The notes beneath the pieces were generated by a model. It worked only from the letters and a program-made list of their open reading frames with translations. It was not told the DNA's origin and searched no databases. A DNA stretch of 8,997 nucleotides. It comes from Claveliimonas sp964652805 (GTDB lineage: Bacteria > Bacillota > Clostridia > Lachnospirales > Lachnospiraceae). This document shows, in pieces, positions 1 to 5,717 of the stretch. Every line of letters begins with the position of its first letter. Position 1 is the first letter of the stretch. The stretch lies in NCBI GenBank assembly GCA_964652805.1, contig CAZZBJ010000087.1:1-8997 (forward strand), given 5' to 3'. Made by a program: the position numbers and the translations under genes.

Positions 1-2
1 TC

Positions 3-155
3 TCCAGCGGTCTGTTCACCGGCATGTTTGAGATAGTGGTCCATGACATGGAAAAGGAGGCGGCGTCCAGGTGGATACGGCAGCTGTGCAAGTTCCACAC
101 CGGCGGGTGGATGCGGATCATGGGCGTCGATTTTGACGGAGGCGAAAGCCGCTGA
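3..155 (+). CDS. C-terminal end of probable TetR/AcrR-family regulator (5' partial)
   Basis: An open frame enters from the left edge and stops with TGA at 153-155, giving 50 residues that begin SSGLFTGMFEIVVHDME and end with FHTGGWMRIMGVDFDGGESR. The pattern of a hydrophobic helix, an acidic/amphipathic helix and then an aromatic F-x-x-G-G-W-x-x-(I/L)-(M/L)-G turn resembles the ligand-binding C-terminal domain of TetR-type repressors. The DNA-binding N-terminal half lies outside the window, so the family call rests on this tail and on context. A strong terminator directly follows, and the next genes are an ABC exporter/importer pair, a common partner of TetR regulators. It could be another helical regulator; there is no direct evidence of DNA binding here. 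Confidence 0.5.
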   Translation, partial: SSGLFTGMFEIVVHDMEKEAASRWIRQLCKFHTGGWMRIMGVDFDGGESR

Positions 156-156
156 G

Positions 157-187
157 AAGAAAACAGGGAGCAGTCCCGTTTTCTTTT
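157..187 (+). terminator. Rho-independent terminator after the regulator gene
   Basis: AAGAAAAC (157-164) pairs exactly with GTTTTCTT (178-185). After one bulged A, GGGA (166-169) pairs with TCCC (174-177) around the loop GCAG. The T-rich 3' side (TTTTCTTTT) supplies the U-tract. It starts two bases after the stop codon at 155 and separates the regulator from the ABC genes, so the latter should have their own promoter. Confidence 0.85.
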
Positions 188-195
188 GGCCGCGA

Positions 196-211
196 GTTAG
201 GAATGACTAAC
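196..211 (+). promoter_or_regulatory. Candidate operator palindrome GTTAG-N6-CTAAC
   Basis: The sequence GTTAGGAATGACTAAC is an inverted repeat with perfect 5-bp arms (196-200 and 207-211) and a symmetric AT at the centre. It lies between the regulator terminator and the first ABC gene, where a TetR-type repressor would be expected to bind. A second, odd-length palindrome TTCCTGAGGAA sits at 222-232. I could not identify a convincing -35/-10 pair in 186-250, so the transcription start of the ABC unit is not placed. Assignment to the upstream regulator is inference from position. Confidence 0.45.
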
Positions 212-270
212 GAAAAAACTGTTCCTGAGGAAAAGAATCACGCGGGGAAAGAATAAAGGAGGGATTTCAT

Positions 271-2055
271 TTGGAAGCAAAAAGACAGAAGGAAAAATCC
301 ACCTTAGGGTGGGTCATGACATTTGCAGGAACCCACAGAAGCCTTTACACTGCCAGTGTGGCGGTGGCGGCCGTGGGCGTGGTGTGCGGAGTCATCCCCT
401 ATCTGATCATGGGGGATATGATTCACAGACTGGTGGAGGGGGACAGGAACTGGCAGGCCTATCTGGCGTCCGGCCTTGTCATGGCCGCATTCTGGACGGC
501 CAGGGTCATTTTTCACAGCATTTCCACAATCTGCTCTCACAAGGCCACCTTTCATGTGCTGGCCCAGCTGCGCAGGATGATGTGCGACAAGCTGTCCCGG
601 GTTCCATTGGGATACGTGAAGGACAGGCCGTCAGGGACACTGAAGAATATCCTAATGGAGAGGACGGACAGTATTGAGACTACGCTGGCGCATGTGCTGC
701 CGGAGTTTACGGGAAATATACTGGCCCCGGTGCTGGTGTTCCTCTACATGCTGACCATCGACTGGAGGATGGCGCTTATCTCTCTCATTACCCTGCCCCT
801 GGGACTTTTATTCTATTCCATGATGATGATCGGGTACGAGGAGAACTACAAAAATGTGCTGGCCAAGACAAAGACCTTAAATGACACGGCGGTGGAGTAC
901 ATCAATGGCATCGAGGTCATCAAGGCCTTCGGGAAGGCGAAGACCTCTTACGACCGGTTCGTCACGGCGGCAAAGGAAGGGGCGGCCTGCTATGTGGACT
1001 GGATGCGAACGTGCAATATTCCCTTCTCCCTGGGCATGGTGGTGATCCCCTGCACGGCTCTGACGGTGCTGCCCTTTGGGGGTCTCTTTGTCAGGAACGG
1101 CAGCCTGGACCCGGTGGATTTCATCAGGATCATCCTGCTGTCCGTGGGTCTCATCCAGCCCCTTATCACCTGCATGTCCTACACAGACGATTTGGGAAAG
1201 GTGGGGACCATCATTGGGGAGGTGACAGAGATTCTCACACAGGAGGAGCTGGACCGGCCCGGGGAGGACAGAGCAAAGCCCGCAGATCACTCTGTCACGC
1301 TGGAGAACGTTCATTTCGCCTACCACGACAGGGAAGTGCTTCACGGCGTCAGCATGGAGATCCCCTCGGGCAGCGTCGCCGCCCTTGTAGGGCCCTCCGG
1401 CTCCGGCAAGTCTACCATCGCCAAGCTGATCGCCTCCCTCTGGGATGTGAAGGAGGGGAGCATCCGGATTGGCGGCGTGGACATCCGGGACCTGTCTCTG
1501 GAGGGGTACAACCGGAGAATTGCCTTCGTCTCCCAGGACAACTATCTCTTTGACGACACCATCCGGGAAAATATCCGCATGGGGCGTCCCGGCGCCACAG
1601 ACGGGGAGGTGGAAGAGGTGGCCAGACGGAGCGGCTGCCACGACTTTATCATGGGTCTGGACAAGGGTTATGACACAGTGGCAGGGGGAAGCGGCGGTCA
1701 TCTGTCCGGCGGTGAGCGGCAGCGGATCGCCATTGCCAGAGCTATGTTGAAGGATGCGCCCATTGTGATACTGGATGAGGCCTCCGCCTACATGGACCCG
1801 GAGAACGAGGCGGTGATCCAGGCCTCTGTGGCCAGGCTGGTGCAGGGGAAGACCCTTATCGTCATCGCCCACCGCCTGTCCACTGTCAGCGATGCGGACC
1901 GGATCTTTGTGATCCGGGACGGCCGGGTGGAAGCTGAGGGAACCCACAGGGAGCTGCTGGCCCGGGACGGGCTCTACAACCAGATGTGGGCGGCTCACAT
2001 GTCCGTGAAGGACCAGGCCGCCGAAAAAAAGGAAGGAGGGGAGCTTCATGCTTAA
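271..2055 (+). CDS. ABC transporter half-transporter (permease fused to ATPase), subunit 1
   Basis: This 594-residue protein has an N-terminal six-helix membrane domain (helices near residues 25-45, 64-85, 147-163, 166-187, 250-275 and 282-303) fused to a nucleotide-binding domain from about residue 342. Visible motifs are Walker A GPSGSGKST (374-382), Q-loop Q422, signature LSGGERQR (478-485), Walker B IVILDE (498-503), a D-loop reading MDPENE (508-513) and the H-loop His534. All catalytic residues, including Glu503, are intact. The start is TTG at 271, placed 7 bases after AAAGGAGGG (255-263). The stop overlaps the next ORF by 8 bases, implying translational coupling and a heterodimer. The PENE D-loop recalls the YbtPQ/IrtAB siderophore-type group (family knowledge), but the substrate and even the direction of transport cannot be read from the sequence; a drug or peptide exporter is the main alternative. 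Confidence 0.93.
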   Translation: MEAKRQKEKSTLGWVMTFAGTHRSLYTASVAVAAVGVVCGVIPYLIMGDMIHRLVEGDRNWQAYLASGLVMAAFWTARVIFHSISTICSHKATFHVLAQLRRMMCDKLSRVPLGYVKDRPSGTLKNILMERTDSIETTLAHVLPEFTGNILAPVLVFLYMLTIDWRMALISLITLPLGLLFYSMMMIGYEENYKNVLAKTKTLNDTAVEYINGIEVIKAFGKAKTSYDRFVTAAKEGAACYVDWMRTCNIPFSLGMVVIPCTALTVLPFGGLFVRNGSLDPVDFIRIILLSVGLIQPLITCMSYTDDLGKVGTIIGEVTEILTQEELDRPGEDRAKPADHSVTLENVHFAYHDREVLHGVSMEIPSGSVAALVGPSGSGKSTIAKLIASLWDVKEGSIRIGGVDIRDLSLEGYNRRIAFVSQDNYLFDDTIRENIRMGRPGATDGEVEEVARRSGCHDFIMGLDKGYDTVAGGSGGHLSGGERQRIAIARAMLKDAPIVILDEASAYMDPENEAVIQASVARLVQGKTLIVIAHRLSTVSDADRIFVIRDGRVEAEGTHRELLARDGLYNQMWAAHMSVKDQAAEKKEGGELHA

Positions 2056-3745
2056 AATCCTGAGCAAATTTTATCTGTCCATCTTCTTCGGCGTGCTGAT
2101 GGCCCTCTTTGAGGCTCTGAAGATCCCGGCTATCGTGCTCATGCTGGATGCGGTCATCGGGGAGAATGTGACTGTAACGGCGATCTGGCAGTGCCTGGGC
2201 ATCTGCCTTGTCAGCATCATCGGCGGCTTTATCGTGAAGTATTACAACACCATCATCCAGTGCGAGGCGGGCTACGGCACCACAGCGGGAAAGAGGATCC
2301 AGATCGCGGAGCATCTGCGGTATCTGCCCATGGGCTATTTTAACAGCAACAGCATGGGTTACATTACCTCCGTCACCACCAACACCATGGAGAACTTAGG
2401 GGACGTGGCAACAAGAGTGGTCATGCTCACCACCCAGGGCGTGCTGACCACCCTCATCATCGCGGTCATGCTGCTCTTTTACGACTGGCGGATCGGTCTG
2501 GTGGTGCTGGCAGGCCTTCTCCTTTTCTTCCTTGTCAACAGCCGGATGCAGAAAAGATCCGAGAAGGTCTCCCCGGGAAAGATCGCCGCAGACTCCGGTC
2601 TTGTGGAAAAGCTGCTGGAGTATATCCAGGGCATCATGGAAGTGCGGGCCTACAATATGACGAGCGCCCAGAGTCGGAAGCTGGACGAGGCCATCAGCGA
2701 AAATGAAAACTGCAACTTCACGCTGGAGAAGACATTTATCCCCTACATGTGCGTCCAGAATTTTGTCACCAAGATGACCGGCGTGGCCATGACCCTCCTG
2801 TCCATCTGGTTTTATCTGGCAGGGACAATGGACCTGATCGTGTGCATCTCCATGATGATCTGCTCTTTTATCGTCTATTCCAGCCTGGACTCGGCGGGCA
2901 ACTACTCGGCCCTGCTGCGGACTGTGGACGTGAGTGTGGACAAAGCACAGGAAATCCTGGACCTGCAGCCCATGGACACAGAGGGCAGGGACCTGACGCC
3001 AAAAAACCACGACATTGATGTGGAGGACATTGTGTTCTCCTACGACAAGCGGCGCATCATCGACGGGATCACGGTTCACATCCCGGAGCGGACCACCACA
3101 GCCATTGTGGGGCCCAGCGGCGGAGGAAAGACCACCCTGTGCCATCTCATCTCCCGGTTCTGGGATGCGGACCAGGGCCGCGTGCGGCTGGGAGGTGTGG
3201 ACGTGCGGGACTACAGCATGGACAGTCTGATGAAAAATTTCAGCTTTGTGTTCCAGCACGTGTATCTGTTCCAGGACACGGTCGCCAACAACATCTGCTT
3301 CGGCCAGGAGGAGGCGCCCATGGAGAAGGTGGTGGAGGCCGCTAAAAAGGCCTGCTGTCACGACTTTATCATGGCCCTGCCGGAGGGCTATGACACGGTC
3401 ATCGGCGAGGGCGGAGCCTCCCTGTCCGGGGGCGAGAAGCAGCGTCTGTCCATTGCCCGGGCCATGATGAAGGATGCCCCGGTCATCATCCTGGACGAGG
3501 CCACGGCAAATGTGGATCCGGAGAATGAGAAGGAGCTGGTGGAGGCCATCGAGGCTTTGACAAAGGAGAAGACCATCCTTATGATCGCCCACCGGCTGAA
3601 GACGATCCGCCACGCAGACCAGATCCTTGTGGTGGATAAAGGGAAAATTGTCCAGAGAGGACGCCACGAGGAGCTGATGCGGGAGGAGGGGATTTACCGA
3701 AGATTTGTGAACGCCAGGGAGACGGCGGCAGGCTGGAAGCTGTGA
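2048..3745 (+). CDS. ABC transporter half-transporter (permease fused to ATPase), subunit 2
   Basis: This 565-residue partner of the preceding gene has the same architecture. The membrane domain has clear hydrophobic segments near residues 8-32, 45-65, 124-145, 147-163, 240-258 and 262-281, and the ATPase domain starts at about residue 323. Motifs are Walker A GPSGGGKTT (355-363), Q-loop Q403, signature LSGGEKQR (459-466), Walker B VIILDE (479-484), D-loop VDPENE (489-494) and H-loop His515. Both ATP sites of the predicted heterodimer therefore look catalytically competent, unlike the asymmetric exporters with one degenerate site. The ATG at 2048 lies inside the end of gene 1 and follows AAGGAGGGG (2033-2041) with a 6-base gap. 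The membrane domain shares little obvious sequence with subunit 1, as expected for a heterodimer. The substrate is unknown. Confidence 0.93.
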   Translation: MLKILSKFYLSIFFGVLMALFEALKIPAIVLMLDAVIGENVTVTAIWQCLGICLVSIIGGFIVKYYNTIIQCEAGYGTTAGKRIQIAEHLRYLPMGYFNSNSMGYITSVTTNTMENLGDVATRVVMLTTQGVLTTLIIAVMLLFYDWRIGLVVLAGLLLFFLVNSRMQKRSEKVSPGKIAADSGLVEKLLEYIQGIMEVRAYNMTSAQSRKLDEAISENENCNFTLEKTFIPYMCVQNFVTKMTGVAMTLLSIWFYLAGTMDLIVCISMMICSFIVYSSLDSAGNYSALLRTVDVSVDKAQEILDLQPMDTEGRDLTPKNHDIDVEDIVFSYDKRRIIDGITVHIPERTTTAIVGPSGGGKTTLCHLISRFWDADQGRVRLGGVDVRDYSMDSLMKNFSFVFQHVYLFQDTVANNICFGQEEAPMEKVVEAAKKACCHDFIMALPEGYDTVIGEGGASLSGGEKQRLSIARAMMKDAPVIILDEATANVDPENEKELVEAIEALTKEKTILMIAHRLKTIRHADQILVVDKGKIVQRGRHEELMREEGIYRRFVNARETAAGWKL

Positions 3746-3763
3746 CGCCGGGGCGCCGGGGAG

Positions 3764-3792
3764 AAAGCGGCCGGTACAAAGACAGCTGCTTT
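3764..3792 (+). terminator. Possible terminator of the ABC operon
   Basis: AAAGCGGC (3764-3771) can pair with GCTGCTTT (3785-3792), with one G-U pair and a 13-base loop. There is no good T-run after it, so termination would be weak. Directly upstream, CGCCGGGG occurs twice in tandem (3746-3753 and 3754-3761), immediately after the stop codon. Confidence 0.35.
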
Positions 3793-3825
3793 ATAGGACG
3801 ACTTATCGGAGTTTTGCTTTTAGAC

Positions 3826-3853
3826 TTGTCATGGCATGAAATTGTGCTATAAT
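3826..3853 (+). promoter_or_regulatory. Sigma-A-type promoter with extended -10
   Basis: TTGTCA (3826-3831) and a perfect TATAAT (3848-3853) are separated by 16 bases. TGC directly before the -10 gives the extended TGN motif. Transcription would begin near 3860, about 48 bases before the ATG at 3908. This position argues against a start at the upstream in-frame ATG at 3836, which lies inside the promoter. Confidence 0.85.
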
Positions 3854-3907
3854 GACCTGGGCTGGTATGCCCTGTATGAGAATGATGAATATGAGAGGAA
3901 AAGAAAA

Positions 3908-4567
3908 ATGAATGTGCAGGATAACATTGTCTTTATACTGGAGATCATCGGCACGGTGGCCTTTGCCGTCTCCGGTGCGCTGGTGGGCATCCGAAAATCC
4001 ATGGATATATTCGGCGTGTGTGTGCTTGGGGTGCTCACCGCTGTGGGCGGAGGAGCCATCCGGGACGTGGTGGTGGGGATCATCCCTCCCAATGTGTTCC
4101 GGGATCCGGTTTACGCAACGGTGGCGGTCCTTGTGTCCTGCCTTGTATTCGGGGTGGTGTATTTCCGCAGCTTTCACACCAGCGGCAGGCTGGGAAAGCT
4201 GTACGACGGAGCCATGCTCCTGATGGATGCGGTGGGGCTGGGAATTTTTACCGTGGTGGGTGTCAACGCAGGCATCCAGCAGGGGTACGGGGACAACACC
4301 TTCCTTCTGATCTTCACCGGAACAGTGACCGGCGTGGGAGGGGGACTTCTCCGGGACATCATGGCAGGGGTCCCGCCCTACATATTTGTCCGCCACATCT
4401 ATGCCTGCGCCTCCATAGCAGGAGCCGTGGCCTGCACGCTTCTCTACAGGACGACCGGGATCACGGCGGCCATGGTCGCCGGGGTGTTGCTTGTCCTGCT
4501 GATCCGGTGCCTGGCCTCCCACTACCGGTGGAATCTTCCGAGGATCAGGATGGAGGAAGAGATATAA
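3908..4567 (+). CDS. UPF0126 / TRIC-type membrane protein (putative glycine transporter family)
   Basis: This 219-residue protein is almost entirely membrane helices, with an internal duplication. The first half carries GGGAIRD (47-53) followed by IPPNVFR (59-65). The second carries GGGLLRD (144-150) followed by VPPYIFV (155-161). The tandem GGG-x-x-RD...PP repeat is the hallmark of the UPF0126 family (Pfam PF03458), also described as prokaryotic trimeric intracellular cation channel homologues and, for some bacterial members, glycine transporters (family knowledge). Which role applies here cannot be decided from sequence. The start is ATG 3908, 8 bases after GAGAGGA (3893-3899) and downstream of the 3826-3853 promoter. 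An in-frame ATG at 3836 would add 24 charged residues but lies within that promoter. The gene appears monocistronic. Confidence 0.9.
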   Translation: MNVQDNIVFILEIIGTVAFAVSGALVGIRKSMDIFGVCVLGVLTAVGGGAIRDVVVGIIPPNVFRDPVYATVAVLVSCLVFGVVYFRSFHTSGRLGKLYDGAMLLMDAVGLGIFTVVGVNAGIQQGYGDNTFLLIFTGTVTGVGGGLLRDIMAGVPPYIFVRHIYACASIAGAVACTLLYRTTGITAAMVAGVLLVLLIRCLASHYRWNLPRIRMEEEI

Positions 4568-4723
4568 AACTGCACGGATTTTCTTACATTTCTGTATTCG
4601 GGTCCGGACGCTGCCCTGACAGGCGGCCTATCTCATTTATCATGGCTGTTTCGGCCGGAGGGATTAAGGGAGACAGACCGACGGCCCCAGCTGGCCCGCA
4701 GGGCTGTGACAAAATGGAGAGAG
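4568..4723. other. Spacer with no recognised gene; one weak stem-loop
   Basis: No gene with a ribosome site is visible between the membrane-protein stop and the thiamin promoter region. GCTGCC (4610-4615) can pair with GGCGGC (4622-4627), with one G-U pair, and is followed by a mildly T-rich stretch, so it might weakly terminate the upstream transcript. GTCCGGAC (4602-4609) is a perfect 8-bp palindrome. Confidence 0.3.
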
Positions 4724-4750
4724 CCGAAGATCCTTGCAAATAATCTTCGG
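4724..4750 (+). promoter_or_regulatory. Perfect 8-bp inverted repeat bracketing the thiamin promoter -35
   Basis: CCGAAGAT (4724-4731) and ATCTTCGG (4743-4750) are exact reverse complements separated by 11 bases, and the -35 element TTGCAA (4734-4739) lies in the gap between them. There is no T-run after it, so it is not a typical terminator. A repressor or activator site, or a cruciform, over the promoter is the inference. Confidence 0.5.
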
Positions 4751-4762
4751 ACGGTCTATAAT
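4734..4762 (+). promoter_or_regulatory. Sigma-A-type promoter of the thiamin unit
   Basis: TTGCAA (4734-4739) and a perfect TATAAT (4757-4762) are separated by exactly 17 bases. The predicted start is near 4769, placing the whole TPP aptamer in the 5' leader. Confidence 0.85.
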
Positions 4763-4790
4763 GACAAGTGATCAGATACAGTTGAATAAG

Positions 4791-4890
4791 CGTATCACGG
4801 GGAGCTGGCCGTTAGCCGGCTGAGAGGAGGCTGTTATCGTCTCGACCCGCAACCTGATTTGGACAATGCCAACGTAGGGATGTGTATTCG
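4791..4890 (+). promoter_or_regulatory. TPP riboswitch (THI element) aptamer
   Basis: The conserved TPP aptamer blocks appear in order: GGGGAG (4799-4804), a P3-like hairpin AGCTGGC/GCCGGCT, CTGAGA (4820-4825), GACCC (4844-4848), ACCTGAT (4852-4858), then AATGCCAACGTAGGGA (4865-4880). The usual CTGG/CCAG helix is TTGG/CCAA here, a compensated change that keeps the pairing and supports a functional RNA. It binds thiamin pyrophosphate and lies 90 bases upstream of thiW. A terminator follows, so control is most likely premature termination when TPP is bound. AGGG (4876-4879) of the aptamer could alternatively pair with CCCT (4908-4911) next to the terminator, which would be a route to antitermination (inference). 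Confidence 0.96.
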
Positions 4891-4901
4891 TGTGTGAAAT
4901 G

Positions 4902-4927
4902 GAGATGCCCTCGAGCATCTCTTTTTT
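4902..4927 (+). terminator. Riboswitch expression platform: intrinsic terminator
   Basis: GAGATGC (4902-4908) pairs perfectly with GCATCTC (4915-4921) around CCTCGA and is followed by six T residues. It sits between the TPP aptamer and thiW, so it is expected to form when TPP is bound and to be prevented when it is not. Confidence 0.93.
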
Positions 4928-4970
4928 GTTTCACTGGGTCTGAGGATATAGGGAAAGGAGCTGGGTATTG

Positions 4971-5480
4971 ATGAAACAAAATACGGCAACGAAGAAGCTG
5001 GTGCTGGCGGGAGTTCTCACAGCCCTGGCCGTGGTGGGAAGTCTGATCAGTTTTCCCATAGCGGGCAGCAAATGCGCTCCGGTACAGCATATGGTCAACA
5101 TTCTGGCCGCGGTTACGCTGGGACCCGGATGGGGCGTGGGGATTGCATTTACGGCAAGCCTCCTGCGCAATATTCTGGGGATCGGAAGCCTTCTGGCATT
5201 TCCCGGCAGCATGGTGGGAGCCCTCTGCTGCGGACTGGTCTATGCGGCCTGTAAGAAGCTGACTTTGACCTGTGTGGCAGAAGCCCTTGGGACAGGCGTT
5301 CTGGGCGGACTTTGTGCCTACCCGTCAGCCAAACTCCTGATGGGGATGGAGCCTGCGGGACTTTTCGTGTACGTCGTTCCGTTCCTCGTATCTACGGTGG
5401 CGGGGAGCATACTGGCCTTTATCCTGATTACGGTGCTGGAAAAGGGCGGCGTGATGAGCCAGCTGCGGGCAGCAAGGTAA
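4971..5480 (+). CDS. thiW: ThiW, ECF transporter S component for a thiamin precursor
   Basis: This 169-residue integral membrane protein matches the ThiW family. It has a short basic N-terminus, then helices including residues 10-28, 41-60 and 132-155, and the characteristic block SFPIAGSKCAPVQHMVNI (27-44), followed by GPGWGVGI and AFPGSMVGALCCGL. ThiW is the substrate-binding component of an energy-coupling-factor importer, thought to take up the thiazole moiety or a related thiamin precursor (family knowledge). The ATPase and T subunits are not in this window and are presumably the shared module elsewhere. The start is ATG 4971, 10 bases after AAAGGAG (4954-4960). An in-frame TTG at 4968 has a 7-base gap and is possible. 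The TPP riboswitch upstream independently supports the role. Confidence 0.93.
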   Translation: MKQNTATKKLVLAGVLTALAVVGSLISFPIAGSKCAPVQHMVNILAAVTLGPGWGVGIAFTASLLRNILGIGSLLAFPGSMVGALCCGLVYAACKKLTLTCVAEALGTGVLGGLCAYPSAKLLMGMEPAGLFVYVVPFLVSTVAGSILAFILITVLEKGGVMSQLRAAR

Positions 5481-5485
5481 ATGGG

Positions 5486-5545
5486 TTTATCGGAGGGCGT
5501 GTCCTCTGATAAAGCGGCAGATTGGGGACACCACTTTTTGCCGCT
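5486..5545 (+). other. Two consecutive stem-loops in the thiW-thiC spacer
   Basis: TTTATCGGAGG (5486-5496) pairs with CCTCTGATAAA (5503-5513), making an 11-bp stem with one G-U pair and the loop GCGTGT. Immediately after, and sharing A5513, AGCGGCA (5513-5519) pairs with TGCCGCT (5539-5545) around a 19-base loop. Neither is followed by a T-run on the + strand, so they are not classic terminators. They may stabilise or process the mRNA between thiW and thiC; the role is unknown. Confidence 0.55.
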
Positions 5546-5586
5546 ATAAAAAAATCTGGCTGCACTGCAAAGGAGGAAATACAGCC

Positions 5587-5712
5587 ATGATGATCATCGC
5601 GTTATACAGAGGTGAAGGCGTCGGCATCCGGACGGGGAGAAGGGGATTTTGCGTCCCTTTGTCCTGCGCTTTCCATGGTCGGCGTCGGAGAAAACAGGAC
5701 AAATGGAGGTAG
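5587..5712 (+). CDS. Small ORF upstream of thiC (41 codons, function unknown)
   Basis: The ATG at 5587 is preceded by a near-perfect ribosome site AAAGGAGG (5570-5577, 9-base gap). The frame runs 41 codons to TAG at 5710-5712, five bases before the thiC ATG. The predicted peptide starts MMIIALYRGEGVGI, contains GFCVPLSC and ends with a very basic tail GRRRRKQDKWR. I recognise no family. The stop overlaps the thiC ribosome site GGAGGT (5705-5710), so translation of this ORF could couple to or gate thiC. TGGCTG (5557-5562) can pair with CAGCCA (5582-5587), holding the ribosome site in the loop. It may be a regulatory leader peptide, a true small protein, or an accidental frame; sequence alone cannot decide. 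Confidence 0.45.
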   Translation: MMIIALYRGEGVGIRTGRRGFCVPLSCAFHGRRRRKQDKWR

Positions 5713-5717
5713 GACGA

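Noticed and set aside
877..2067. 396-codon open frame on the minus strand, antisense to the first ABC gene
   Set aside because: It is a by-product of GC-biased codons in the real ABC gene: no ribosome site, low-complexity His/Gly/Asp-rich translation and no recognisable domain. The same holds for the antisense frames at 2396-3667, 3803-4522 and 5544-6251.
3836..3907. N-terminal extension of the UPF0126 protein from ATG 3836
   Set aside because: The ATG lies inside the promoter (between the -35 and -10), has no ribosome site and the added residues are charged and unlike the family.
4642..4743. 34-codon frame upstream of the thiamin promoter
   Set aside because: No ribosome site, Gly/Pro/Ala-rich chance-like translation, and it ends inside the promoter.
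5649..5717. N-terminal extension of ThiC from TTG 5649 or ATG 5703
   Set aside because: No good ribosome site at either, while ATG 5718 has GGAGGT at ideal distance; the extension overlaps the small upstream ORF in another frame and is not ThiC-like.
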